Below, piece after piece: positions 1-12,971 of a DNA stretch of 64,000 nucleotides (position 1 is the first letter of the stretch; each line of letters begins with the position of its first letter). The DNA is taken from assembly GCF_000237925.1 (NCBI RefSeq), contig NW_017386100.1, forward strand, positions 124,001-188,000. The letters are read 5' to 3'. A program made the translations under genes and the position numbers. A model generated the notes under the pieces. It saw only the letters and a program-made list of their open reading frames with translations, had not been told where the DNA came from and searched no databases. The stretch comes from Schistosoma mansoni (taxonomy: Eukaryota; Platyhelminthes; Trematoda; Strigeidida; Schistosomatidae).

Positions 1-164
1 TTTTTAGTACAATTAAACAAAACGGTACAGTACAGTACAGTCCCACTGTTCTTCTAATCTTTCTTCTTGATTATTTGTTGCTGGGTTAGATGTTTCACGG
101 TGAGTGAATAAAAATCTTTGAAATATATCTTCTAGCCTTCTCTCTCGGCTTTATGCAGTGCTAC

Positions 165-1960
165 TTAAAACGTGTTCACGAACCTCTCGATCAAACCGTT
201 GGACGGCGGATTGTATGAGGCTGTCTTGATATGCCTCACGTCATTCCCAATTGAGTACTTCGAAAATTCAGCAGATGTAAACTGTGGTTCATTATCTGAC
301 ACCAATAAATATCTGAAAACCCAAAGCAGCTGAATACTTGTCTCACTATTTCCACAGCAGCTTTTGTCGAGACAAACTTCATGAAGTGGATCTCTGGCCA
401 CTTGAAGAAGACATTGACCATCATCAAGAAATGTTTCTCGTTTATAAGTTCTTCAATATATACATGCACTCTCGACCACAGATATGTCAGTGTACCTCAA
501 CTCTGCATTTCCGTCTCCCCAAAGGCTTTGATGGCTTTGGCACAAGAGGAGCATCTCGCAACATTTTCTCCGATCTCATCATCAATATTCGGCCGGTATA
601 CATAGCCACATGCAAGTGCAGTCATCAGGGCTGGCCGTTAGTTTGCAGTATGCAGTTCTTACATAACAGCACAGCGTGAGCTTACAGGTAGAACAACTCG
701 ACTTCCAAATATAAGGCACACGTCCACAGGTGATAGGGAATTTACTCGATGAGCATACTGTTCAATGTTTTTGTTGTCTATATGAGTAGGCTCACCATGT
801 TCGTGGTATTTAATAATCCGCTTCATCTCCACGTCTTTAAGAGTACAGTGTTTAATGTCCTCAACGAGTAATGGTGTTGATCGATAGCAACTTGCAATAT
901 TAGATGTATGTCTCCCTCCAATGATATCGTTGCAATGATAGAATCTTCGCTTCCCTGCTTCTCATTCGCAATTAGTCGAGATAAAACTTCATCTTGCTCA
1001 AAATTTTCATTTGGTTTCTATAGAATTTGAAAATCATTCGCAAGTATTGTAATGGCCGAGGTATGAAATCGATTTGCTGCATATGCTACCACCAGTTCGT
1101 CAGCAAAAGAATTAACAACTATAATAACATCCAAGTAAACTGCTTCACCTTCGAGGTTGGACAACATAGTATCTATTATGCTGGAGCTGGACACAGGCCA
1201 AACGGTAATCGGTTAGACGGCTAAAGTCCGCGGTAAATATTGTTGTTTAGTAAGTCTTTTGCATCTTCGCCAACTTCCACTTGTAAGTAGACTTCAGATA
1301 AATCAAGTTTAGAAAGATAACGTCCAACGTTAAGTTTAGTAAAAAGCCTTCTGGCAAAAAAGGTTGTATGAATGACTTTGTATAGCGTCATTTAATCCTT
1401 TAGAAAAGTATGCGCATAGTCAGATAGTTCTGTTCACTTTTTGCCAAACAATAGTTGATGCTTCCCATGTCGAATAATTCACTGTTTGTATAAAACCGAT
1501 TTTCTTCAGTCAATCTTATTCTTTGTCCACTTCATCAATGGCGGCATACGAAACTCGACGTTTTGGACAAAAAATTGGCCCTTACTAAAGTGCAGCATTC
1601 CTTTTTATTCGGGAAAAAGTTCTTATGCTTCTGCAAAAGCTCTTCTACCCTGTTGACATTTTTAGTCACATACCTTCTATTATCTCCTATGCCTGAAGCC
1701 AATGTAGCCAATACTCGCTTTATGTACTTGTTTTGATACTCGTGAGGACACTTCGTTGAATTAAACCTCAAGCTATTTCTAGTTTCAAAGACTGTTCTTA
1801 TGACCGACTTCTTTACATATAGTATGCCGAATTTTCCACTCGGAAAATATCTTCAATTCTGTCGAATTGAGCTGCAGAAGTGTGACCACTGTCTGCATCA
1901 AAAATGAATTCTGAGATTGGATTGTGATATGACTCCATACCTTCATGTTCCGGAATCTCT
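165..1960 (-). pseudogene. Gypsy-type retrotransposon pol relic (RT and integrase, RNase H missing)
   Basis: Read on the minus strand, this is a broken pol gene of a Gypsy LTR retrotransposon. From about 1700 to 1060 there is reverse transcriptase sequence in several frames: a segment ending YAAIDEVDKE, then YLSKLDLSEVYLQVEV (about 1320-1270), then AVYLDVIIVV, where the catalytic YxDD has become YLDV. From about 1020 to 680 comes the spacer and integrase N-terminus, then the integrase core at 560-165: KWPEI, and after a frameshift VSDNEPQFTS and SNGLIERFV. The second catalytic Asp and the Glu are visible; the residue expected to be the first Asp reads Tyr in HVYIEEL. RNase H, expected between RT and integrase, is absent, so there is an internal deletion near 1050. 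Many stops and frameshifts make it inactive. The clade (K02A2.6-like) is a guess. Confidence 0.8.
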
Positions 1961-2012
1961 TGTTAAATTGATAGATTCCCCAAAAGTGCTCCTACCAGTT
2001 GATTTTGAGAAG

Positions 2013-2790
2013 TTAACATCTGCTGCTGTTATCCAAGACGAGACGAACACAGGGTACATCAAAGGGTACAATGGGTCGAGGAACAGCAGTTGTGTTATCA
2101 CACAGCATAGTACTTAAAGTGGAAGTTGAAAGTACTTCGAGGCGTTGGAGGGATGTAGAATGTTGTGTTTCTGTACAGAAGGAATCACGTGCTTGGACGA
2201 TAGCCACGGCAGGAAGATCAAGCACCGGGGAAGTAACTGCATTCACTTCGATTATGTGGCATAGTATCGTCAGCAAAGGTCAACTCGCCTTCGAAGTGTC
2301 GATCGTTTGTCGTGGACTGTGAGATATGTTCAAAATGTCTGCACTCTCATAGTTAGTAGCCGTCGGATTTTGTATGCAGAGCACACAACAAAGGTTTATT
2401 GCCAATGAATAAGATGAAATTTTGACCTTCTACTGCGGGCATGAAATGTTTGACGGCGCAGTGGGATTCTAGCCGTTCTCCACTGAAAGCGCTATAACTC
2501 GTCTCCGAGAGGGTGAGGCATCGTGAGAAAAATTCGAGAGGCTGCCAACGTTTTGCAATGTTCTGTTGCCAAACGGCTCGCATGGTGAAATCCGATTATT
2601 CATAGGCCACACTAAGCGTGGTTGATGGGTCAGGATGATTAGGGTATGTGGCTTGAGCTGAACACGTTGGATCTCTGCAAATGTATTATATGCGGCATCA
2701 TTCAGTTCCGATATGCACTGATTACTTCGAAGTAAGTAAGTCAACCTGAGATGAGAGGTCAGCGAATGCAATCGCATTTACTCGCCTGCA
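2013..2790 (-). pseudogene. Gypsy-type RT C-terminus, RNase H and linker relic
   Basis: On the minus strand, 2777-2585 encodes the end of an RT domain (SELNDAAYNTFAEIQRV). After a frameshift, 2583-2353 encodes a typical Gypsy RNase H: WQPLEFFSRCLTLSETSYSAF, a region equivalent to ALKHFRH, and FIGNKPLLCALHTKSD, where the usual TDHKPL reads IGNKPL. From 2276 to 2013 follows the linker to the integrase N-terminus (IEVNAVTSPVLDLPAVAI, then PRPIVPFDVP). The wording differs from the linker of the neighbouring fragment, so this is probably a second Gypsy family (Boudicca/CsRn1-like, inferred) rather than part of the same element. It sits upstream, in transcript sense, of the other element's RT, which is the wrong order for one pol gene. 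Confidence 0.75.
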
Positions 2791-2799
2791 TACGTTGTA

Positions 2800-5700
2800 G
2801 ATTATTAACTTGTATTTTAGAGTACAATCACTTTACCTCATCTCGAACCGTTGTTGCAAGCATTATATATATAACAAAGTTCCGACTTGAATTGTGCAAC
2901 ACCTATGAATAGACGGATTACAGACTTAACGTAAGTGAAAAACTAGATAGTCTTCTTTAACACATCTACTTCACTCGACACAATGTGTTTGACGACAAAA
3001 CGTTATGATTGTAATGATCAAGTAGATAATATTGTCCAACGGGGACAAATAATTCATGATGAACAATATTTATATGATCGGAATGCAACACCTATTCCTT
3101 TCGTCCACTCCAAACTATCCACATCGACTACAGTGACTTGACGGTTCAGTCAGGAATACGTGTTTCAATATCACATATAATCATCAAATCTATTTGATTT
3201 CTTCCAAATTACTATGTATTTTCACATAAGAAATATTTTTCTTAAAGTAACAATAGTGATAATAATATTGTATATAATGTTATGGTGTGATCTGTCTGTT
3301 GACCTCAGTTCTCTTCATTGTTGAAATATGAAAGATTGTACTTCCTTGTTGTTTATCACCACATTTTATCCGAATAATCAGACTATATGACATTTTCTTT
3401 TGTTTAGTGAGCATGATAAGAGTTTTCGAAATGATAATGAATGTCACTCTCTATCATTACATTCATATGACTGATAATCATCGACGCAGAGAGAACGAAA
3501 TTGAATGAAATTTTCATTTGACATATGACTACTACTTTTGTCTAGACAAAATGTAATGAAAACAGATACTTTGTCCGTCGATTCAAAGAAGGTCTTGATT
3601 CAGCTATGAATGAACACTGAAATCATCTACTATCTTATTTCGAATGAGTCTAGTAACACTTGTAGTATGGAGTTACGTAGATTTCACGCCTTCAGTTTAT
3701 GGAGCCACGGAGGTATCATCTGTAACCACAATGCCTTCAGACTGGACCTTAAAATATGTCTCATCCTTAGTGACTACGATGCCATGAAAAATCATTTTGA
3801 TGACCTATGCCACATCACGTTTTGTGTCACGTTCCATACCAATCACTGTTATTGATTAACTCACGGTTAAGCGATATTCTGGATAGACATATTTCATTGT
3901 TCATCAAATGTATGTTTGTATTGAATTTCAACTCAAGACTTGTATAGTGGTTGGGTGGACGTCACCACATTTCACATGAAATCGAACACATTGTAAATCA
4001 TTATTTCATATTAAGATTTGTCGTATTTTGCGTTAGAATTGAAATGTATTTTATCGTCATTAATCATTTCGTGGAAGAAAGAATTTGCTACAGCTGTGAT
4101 CCTTAACTATTCTCTAGACTGTCGAGCACAGAGTCTTTTGTTAGCCAAAGTCAGAACAAGTATGCCATTCACTTTGTTATACTTTATCTGTTTTTATCTA
4201 CAACGTAAATTTACACTGTTGATATAGAAAATAAATAACACAGTATATGAAACGGGGAATCAAATAGATGCGAATAACTTTCCAAACAGTGACTAGAGGA
4301 TAGGAAAATTGAACCAACGAAGCGAATATTGTTTTGTAGTGAACATAAAATTGTGACTGTTGGATTGACGCGGCATAGTCATACAAGACCAAAGAAAGTC
4401 AATGTGTTGGTAGTCACTTTATTTTATCATTGACGTGTTCACTTATCTACTACGTTTTACATCTCCACCTGAATACTTAAATTGTCTGCCCGCTATGTCT
4501 GTCTCAACAGATTCGAATTCATAAATGAAGTTGATATTCTTGAGGAGATATTCTGGTCGTTTTAGAGAACGTTCTCTGTTTTTTACTATGTCAGCAGAAA
4601 TCACTTACTCGCTGACTCGTTGACTCTCACACTCGTTTATAGACTTGATCACTCGCTTGCTCATTCGACTCGCACGCTAACTCACCTGCTATAGAGCGCT
4701 ACCGTGCCTGCAATTTTGGATATCTGTATGTGTTTCAATGATAAACGCAATCAACATTTCGTATTAGCTTCATGATTTACACACCGTTGGGGTGATACGG
4801 AGTAACGGATATCAAGACGAACAATCTACGACGTTTGAGGAATAACATCAAGTATCGACCATCACAGACTGTTCTCATTTCTATATTGTAATAAAACAAG
4901 AAACGTTGATGCATAAAAATAATATGAATGCATTTTATTTTGAGATTTCTTGTGTGCTACTTACATAGTGGAGTGATGACATTAGAACTGTCTTCATCTG
5001 CTTGACAGTGTCTAATCAGTTAAGGACGCAAAGTTCTTCTAGGTGAATAGTAAACAAAATACATTAAATTTTTAAAACGGCTTTCGAAATGACTGACACG
5101 TAATCGTTCAAACTAATTTCATCCATTTAAATCCTTTAGTTGTCGATAATTATGACTGATCAAGTAACTGAAAAAATTTTCGAAACATTCTAACATTCGT
5201 GACAAAAATTATGAAGTTATGACACGAAAACTCATTGTTAGCTGACATCGCGAATATAGACATTTTACTGCTGATCAAGTGCATATTTTTAAAAATATTC
5301 GTGAAGGTTGTCAAAAACAGCTGAGTGCAGTAGACCGAATTCTCCCAGATATTTGACGTTTTTGGTGTGTTTATAATTTGATATTGAACTTGGTTTATGT
5401 AAATTTTCAGTGATGGTAACTTTCTTAATATTCAGCATGTGAATATTCAACCTTTAGCAAATGCCAATTTATAGATAAATTGCCATATCACAGAGGCTGA
5501 AACACCCTGCCCAATTGCTCTGATTTATTTCTTAGCAATCAACATCCAATATGTTGAATCAACTTTTGTTGGTCGAACGCTATCCCTGTCAGAATTGGTG
5601 TAACATGTAGTGGTGTCTTGAGGCCCTTTCTCTTCTTAGATTTGACTGAATTATATGGATGAATGTCTTTGTAAGGGTAAGTCCCTTCTTTTGCATATAA

Positions 5701-7780
5701 TTCCGAAAGCGTGTATGCAGTAGTTAATCTTCATCCTTCAAAATTTTGTGCTATGTATTTGAATCACACTGAGAGTATTAGTTGCTTCATAAGTGGTTGT
5801 ATGTCTCACTTACTTATATCAACTCGTTTCACGAAAATTCTTGATGTACCGTAGTGTACGTCAAGATTCTACTTTTAGCTGCTTATCATTCCCTATTTAT
5901 ACGCATTTATGAACAGATCAGCACAGATAACTCCAGTATTCTATCACAGTGAACGTAATGTTAATGAACAGCTGAAGACAATTCTGAGACATCAAATCGG
6001 ATTACATTTCGAAAATTCACATTCCAAATCTGACTGTATATTGAGCTATTAACGCAAAATCATCTTCGCGATTCTTGTAGCGAAATTTCGTAATCATACA
6101 TGATAAGGAGCCACTGTGCAACTCTTTGTGATGCTGCTGACGGTGGAGACTAACGTAATTGGCAGGCTATCAACGGATTCTTCTACAAATGCTTCATTAT
6201 GGAGACATTCATTTCGATACTGTTGCAAAATTAGGAGGAAATTACATCATCAAACAAACCGGAAATATTATTGATAGTTCCTTAGTTGATGAAGTGAGGA
6301 TACAGACATATCTTCAAGATAACGATAACTGAACTCATTTGATACTAGGTGAATAATAATTACAGTGTTTATGCATATCTGATGCAAGGCTATCTATGAG
6401 TACACATGAAAACTATTTGTTTAAACTTCAGTCTCTCCATACTTAGTAGTAACCATTTTTAAAATGAAATATTATTTCACCTATATTCCGTATACGCAAG
6501 TGACTGTCGGTTATATGAAAGCATCATTAGTAAACAACATTCCACATCATATTGAACATTTATATCAGGCTAAATATACAAATGAAAAAACCATCATATA
6601 TATTTAGTTAGATTACAAGGTAGTGGATAAACAACAAGAAAGTTCAATCAATGACATTTGCAAAAACAATATCTGAGGTCAACAAACTGATGTTTCTTTT
6701 CTTATAATCACATGATCATGTAGTGTATACCATTATTATCATCATTATTATTACCTTGATAAAAGTATTTCATGTGAACATAACGCACATTAGATAGGAA
6801 GAAGACAAATAGGAAATGTGATGAATATATGTAATATAGAAATAGATATTCCTGTGTGATTCGTCATTTAACAGTCCTCAGTGTAAAAAGATTTGAGTGG
6901 GCAAATGTAGTGCATGTTGTGATTAGCTCAAACAAATATGGTAGACCAAGAATAATATCTTTTTGTTGGAAAATATTACCATCCTGATCACTTCAACCAT
7001 TCTCCTTTTTTGTCTAATACATTATGGTCTCGAGTACAGTGTAATTGTGAATGATTAGCGTTCAGTTGACTCTAATGAAGATGACGAAGTGCCAACAAAT
7101 AAAATAACAAACAACTAGTAGACTGTTATCTCGCATCACATTCTCTCTCGAACCATCACCAATGAGCATAATACCTATTGAAGCTGTGTGTTCCGAGATC
7201 GAATCCGTCAAATAGCATCAGTTCCCTTAAGAATACAGGTACAGCTTGCTGATTAGTGACAAGTAGCAGGAGAATCGGGTTCAGAGTTTCCTGTTGATCA
7301 CCTCCATGCATCATCTTATCTGTTTACTCAGTTGAAGATTTGAGGGAATCGACTACTTAGTATACTAAAAAAACACTTTGATAATAAAATTTCCTTAATA
7401 TTTATTTCAAATTCAATTGTTCTGTAAACTCTAGGTTGATTGCATAATTGTGAATGTTCGAATAATGGTGGATAGTGTGTGTTGAGTTTATTGAAGCATC
7501 TGGATCGGGTGAGTTTGTATGAGTTCAGTTCGTTGAGTAACTCCATTATGGAATTTATAGTAAATATATTTCTACTGAACAAAATATATTGATGTAATAA
7601 AGATGGAGAATCTTCAAGTTGCATAGTATTTACGAAGCCATGTGGTAAGAATTAAGTCAAAGTATCCCAATTTTATTAAACTTCGATCAATAAGGTTAGT
7701 GGTGTTATATACTCGTCATTTGATCAGTCCAAAAATACCATTTCGTTTTCCGTGAATGATAACATTCTCTGTAGTACACT
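2800..7780. other. No recognisable gene
   Basis: AT-rich sequence without a convincing exon, RNA gene or transposon domain. Open frames at 3610-3855 and 4018-4227 are short and show no family signature. A stretch near 7140-7320 has a CGAATCC motif and faint likeness to the Sm-alpha-type SINE, too weak to call. The segment at 7290-7320 resembles the sequence just after the assembly gap (18485-18520). Confidence 0.5.
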
Positions 7781-7799
7781 TCTCATTTGGTCGTTCTCA

Positions 7800-8190
7800 A
7801 TCAAATTTGCAAGTACGTCTGGCTAACGCGTGAACGCTATATTCGTTTCCCTAAGGTAGTTCCGTACCCCCGAGCTAGAACTGTACACCGGCTTGAAGAT
7901 CAGAGAAAAGGCACAAAGTGTGTGGGAAGCACTTTACTACAGGGTTCATTTATGTACAGAAAATACAGGGATTTTATAGTAATTTAAGAGACCTTGCGTT
8001 TTCCAAATGTACTAGAATACTGATAAACATAGTAGCAGTGTGTTAATCAGCCAATCAGGATCTCGTTGTTTTAGTAACATAACTTCACACAACTTCAAAT
8101 TAATCGCTGATTGTTTGGGGCTCTTTATGAACCTCTGGAGGCTCTGTTAGAGTTCTCCGGAAGCCGACTCAACACCTCCCCTTTTTTTGA
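7800..8190 (-). mobile_element. Probable 3' LTR with polypurine tract
   Basis: On the minus strand a purine tract AAAAAAAGGGGAGG (about 8186-8173) is followed directly by TGTTGAGTCGG, the expected junction of a polypurine tract with a 3' LTR. Downstream (about 7985-7975) is a TATA-like TACTATAAAAT, and the unit runs on to about 7800. On the other side, 8190-8270 would be the end of the internal region. The far end of the LTR was not fixed and no target-site duplication was identified. No pol domain of this element lies in the adjoining sequence, so it is probably a truncated insertion. Confidence 0.45.
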
Positions 8191-8274
8191 AGATTTGGGG
8201 TAGGTATCCAGACTGCATTTGCCGACTTCATCCTCCCCCACCAAACAATGTTGGATCCTCATATCTCCAAATTA

Positions 8275-9700
8275 CAATTAATATGACATTATTTAGAACA
8301 TATTTCTTTCATTGAATAGAGAATCCACTGGGGATGACTAAATGAAATGACCAACTGAAATATAATGACAGGAAAATAAAGATATAATTCGTTATTCATT
8401 TAAACCTACGGATTTCAGCATCATTTCATGACTTCAGTGGCACGAAAATTCTGGCAAATAAAATTGTACGGTGGAAGTATACTCAGCAATTTGATTGTTA
8501 TCTCATAACATTACAAACTAGTATTTCTTGAAGTTTTCTTAGCCTTACAGCCAAAATGAAGCTGATTGGATCGGTGAACTGGGTTGTCAGTTAGCTACTG
8601 GAATAAATGATAGTAAACAATGTTTAACTTTAAAGTTAATCCGATCTGTCAGATATTCGTTTGATATTCTGATGAATGAGTACAAATGATAGAGTCTTTA
8701 TGCTCTTGAATGTAAATTTTGAAAAAACTTATGAATAACCGTTATTTAACATTCAACTAAAATTTTAGTCTGCTAAATGTTTAATTCATGTATCAACTGC
8801 TTTGTTAAACGTTCTTTACCATTTTTCGTTTATCAGAACACGATTGATGAATGAATAAATAATATGAGAACTATTTTGAGCTGACATCCTAAAGAGCAAT
8901 TCGCTTACTTGATTGCCTTCTATCATGATATTAAAATTGATTGATCGACCACTCGAATTCTGTAGACCATGAACACGTGTTTAGCCGTAATTCTGAAATG
9001 TTTCACACTGTTTATCTCTGAATAGCTTATTATTGCTATTGAGATACTGGATGATTTATGAAAAGAATTGTCTGTTGGTTTTGGTTTGTTGGTCCTTGAC
9101 AGAAATTTCGAATCCAAATTATCTCTCATCTATGCAGATGTATGGAGTTATTATCTCAGATGTCTCATTTTTATAGTTGATTACTTTCAGTACGCTGAGT
9201 AGATATGTAAACGTTGTCTAAGAAAATAGAGTGGACTCAAACAAGTACTTTTTCTCATTTTTGTTTGTGAAACCACGTAGCACACCAAGAAACATCGTTA
9301 GATCCGAATGAGAAGTCGTTACCACTGGGGTTCAGATAGATAAACGGTGAGATATTTATCATCTATGACATTGCATGATCATCAAGCGCCATTGTGAATT
9401 AACTGGACAATAATATTTGATGAGTTGTTTTTTATCCCAGAGATCTACATTTTTATTTCTCACCTTCAGGTTTGCACGTTTGTGCTCCGAGATCTGTCAT
9501 AATTGTGAATGATTACTACTGAGGTGTTCCGCTGTAGGACGAAATAATCGATTATTTATTTCTAGTTTTAGGCCATACATTCATTGTTGCTGATCCTCAA
9601 TGGAAACCAAGACGTTCACAAAGAAAAGACTCACTACCAAAGATAGAAATGATAATATTATTAATAAAACAATACCAATAATGAAAGCAACACCAAAATA
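8275..9700. other. No recognisable gene
   Basis: AT-rich sequence between the LTR and repeat A1. The minus open frame at 8923-9129 shows no domain. A short segment near 9310-9380 faintly resembles 26498-26560, just past repeat B2. Confidence 0.45.
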
Positions 9701-9712
9701 TTTATATACTTC

Positions 9713-11890
9713 AGAATTTATTTACTTATAATTGATTGAAAAACACCCATTGACTTGCTCATGTTTATCAATTACCATTAACCTAATTATTTATTTTCAC
9801 CATGAAAATACTCTCAGTAAACAACATGATGAATAACTTTGCAAAATTGTTAGAACCATAGTGTATTTTGTAATTGATTAAAACAAGTCAAATAAGATGA
9901 AAATTTTCTACATTCCTTCCATTAAGTAGTAACATTTATGTTCTATGAATCATCGTCATTAGCAAAAGTTATAGCAATCGGTGTGTCTGAAATTGGGCGT
10001 AGATGAGTAAGCAACACTGACGAATAATTCTATGAAGCCATGGTAATTATGAATTCTGTCATCTAAGTATTCTTAAGATATAGTCAAATAGTCAAACTAG
10101 CAGTGAAAGTGGAGATAGAGGCATTGGATTAATATATATTTTATGTTAGATTTCAAAGTAAGAACATTTGTTTTGTAGTTTCCATTAAACTCATTTACCT
10201 ATTGAAACCTATTCACAAACACCATAGGATATTGCATACAAATGTACATATGTTGTTTGTTGACAAAATCCCTAGTTTATGAATTCAAGTGGAATTCTAA
10301 TCTGATTATTGCATCGAAAAATACAAGGGAAGTCCTATTCCATTCTGTTATTCACACCAACTTGTAAAACATTGATTGTTACAGACTGTTAGTGGGATAT
10401 AGATTGGATTAAAGCATGTTTCATGAATGATGGTGTTGCTGCGCGCTGATTGGCTAATTCTAAACCGATCAGCCCTGGCATATTATTGGAGAAAAATCTA
10501 GAAGCTTCTTATGTATATACTATAAATATATGAACGTTATTCAAATCAGTGATTGCTGTTCACTTACTATTATTATTTTGAATACAATTTCATTCCTGTT
10601 CAACGTGTTCTGATTTTGGGGTCTTGTCGAGTGTCATCATATAAAAATACTAAGCAATATGAATAGCTGGGTCGTTTATATAGCAAGATACAATTATAAC
10701 ACAGACAAAATCGACAAATAAGTTAATTTATTTAGTTTGAGTTTCCATTTGTGGTCTGCATATACAGAATGTATAATGTTAGACGAAGCCGTGAATATTT
10801 CATTAAAAAACACAAATGATAGTTACAACCTATATGGATAAATGTTTATTGTGTCCTTAATAAATGATGAACTGATTAGGGTGAACGCAACACCGGAACT
10901 GAACTTAATAAAAGTACTGTAGAGTAATCTAAGAACGAAAATGTAAACACTATTATTTGATATACAAACTGTGATTACTAGTAATAGGCACTAATCAATT
11001 AATAAAATAAATGCTTGATAATTGAATGAAGTGGCATGATGTGATCATTCAGTGAATACACTAACAGCCAATGTTTTCAAACCTTCATTCATAATGCGTG
11101 GAATTTCACAATTAATTTCCTTCTTCATATATCTGTGGTGAATGCTGTATGACTAAGTTTGAATAGACTGTTAAACTTTACAGCCCTTAGCAAAATGGAA
11201 CATTAGTGAAATGTTATTTTTAAATAAACAGAAGGGGATTTATCTCAATTTCCGTTAACATGGCGGTGAATAATGGCAACATGAAAGGAGTAAGTAATTC
11301 TAAATTCGTGTTGTTTTTTGTATGGACTATGAATAAATAAAGATAATTTGTAAGACTCCTCCTTACACACAGATAAAAATTTAATTATTACATTTCTACC
11401 AAACATTACAATGAAAAATATCATTCATACAAATGTAAGTCGTTTGAGTTGATTCAATGAATACGTGGATTCTGACTCAATGATGTGATGCATTCCATCA
11501 TTTGTGATACACATAATCGAATAACAGTTTGCTGTTATCGTGACACATCAACTAACAATTACAATGTTCGAATGAGTTTTCTTCACAAATGAACATCAGT
11601 TACATATATATTGTTCAGGTTCAACAATTGTGAACGCGAGAACATTGTCAATAAACTTATATGGTGAATCATATAAGCTTATGGAGGATTTCTGGTCAAT
11701 GTGATATTTAGTCAGATAGACATAATGGCTATTGCCTGACAAGATGTCACTTTTTGGTATTGGTTCATTTCCATCCTACTGAACTGATTATTCAGTGTTG
11801 TGTGAATCCTTATTTATGAATTGTTAAAAAATGACTGATTTTGTGATTTGTGGAATCGCCTACTTTCCATGCCAGTCACTTTGTAATCAA
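9713..11890 (+). repeat. Repeat A, copy 1
   Basis: Homologous in the same orientation to 20106-21567 in intron 2 of the glycosidase gene. The first 674 bases (9713-10386 against 20106-20779) align without gaps and with only about 6 mismatches by eye. After the solo LTR, 10702-10990 against 20775-21062 differs at roughly 10% of positions. Bases of about 10991-11420 are mostly unique to this copy, and 11421-11890 again matches 21100-21567 at roughly 94%. No coding capacity was recognised. Confidence 0.9.
10387..10701. mobile_element. Solo LTR (315 bp) with 5-bp target-site duplication
   Basis: The segment starts TGTTAGTGGG and ends TATAACA, so it has TG...CA termini with a 5-bp inverted repeat TGTTA/TAACA. 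It is bounded on both sides by CAGAC (10382-10386 and 10702-10706). The homologous repeat copy at 20775-20779 shows the unoccupied site (CAAAC) with nothing inserted. A TATA-like TATAAATATATG lies near 10523. These are the marks of an LTR retrotransposon reduced to a solo LTR by recombination. Internal and pol sequences are absent, so the family cannot be named. Confidence 0.85.
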
Positions 11891-11899
11891 TGAGTTCAC

Positions 11900-12970
11900 A
11901 AAGACCGAATCTATCAGTAAAGTTTCCATTATTTATTGAGTCCTCCCCCCACCTATTTTGTTATTTTAGTGTTTACTTGGTCATTGAGTGCTAAATAATG
12001 AAGTTTTATGGTCATTAAGGATTTTAATTCATTTAATTAGAGCTATACACAACTATCTGTTACAAAAATGTTCTGTACATTTTGGTTGAGAATTAGTATA
12101 CTAATTCATGTTTTATGCTAAGGAAAACCCATACAACTAATCTTTCTGTGTCAACAATGAAAGATACTTATTTAGATGTTTTGTTGAAACGTAAACGAAG
12201 TATTTGTTTATAGTCACCACATTTAGACTGAATTCATTGGTGGTGTGTTGAGGAACCTCAATGTAAGTGTTCATTTCTCAGAATATAAACATCTAACGTG
12301 TTTGTGACTTAAACTAAAATGGTTCTAATTATTAAAATAGTTAAATTATGACAATGTTTCTTACTGATTTACATTGTCTTTGTAATGATGTCAGTGTAAT
12401 TGAACTGATTAAGTAGAAGGTAAAGACATTTAAATGTTAACAGATCAACATCTCATTCTACTTGACTCAATCCATAATTTAAAATGAAATGATCATGGGT
12501 TTATTGTTTAAGTGATCATGAGTAACATACAGATCTCACAAGAATCATGTTTACATTATCTGTTTATACTTTTCACTTTGTTGTGTTCATTTGTGAAATA
12601 GCTCAACTACAGATCTGAGTTTTAATTATTATGAACTGATTTATATATTATTGTTAGTCAGTCAGAATAAAGAGTTGATTATACTTTTGTATTGAAGAAT
12701 TGAATTAGATCGAATCTAGACAGTCATGTTTCTTAGTAATTCTCATCAAATGATCTCAGTAATAATTCTAGTAGACACAAGGAAACGAAAGGAATTGGAA
12801 AAAATTGTCTGATGACCTTTATGATTGACTTCTTAACAAAAACACTGAATTTACATTTCAAATGAAAAACACTAGGAATCATAAAAATGCAGTTGAACAT
12901 ATTTGGACGATTTCAAATTGTTTCAATCAGAACTCGTTTTCTTTTCCAATACCTTATTATTTCGTACATT
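11900..12970. other. No recognisable gene between repeats A1 and B1
   Basis: AT-rich. In the downstream set the equivalent interval between repeats A2 and B2 holds the last two exons of the glycosidase gene. I looked for remnants of those exons here (the TEFG region and the C-terminal domain) and saw none. Confidence 0.5.
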
Positions 12971-12971
12971 C

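Noticed and set aside
3610-3855. A coding exon on either strand
   Set aside because: The minus strand reads protein-like for about 30 codons (KDETYFKVQSEGIVV), but stops interrupt it and no splice sites or family fit.
7140-7320. A further decayed Sm-alpha-like SINE
   Set aside because: A CGAATCC motif and ACAGGTACAGCTTGCTGAT are suggestive, but too many differences remain to support it by eye.
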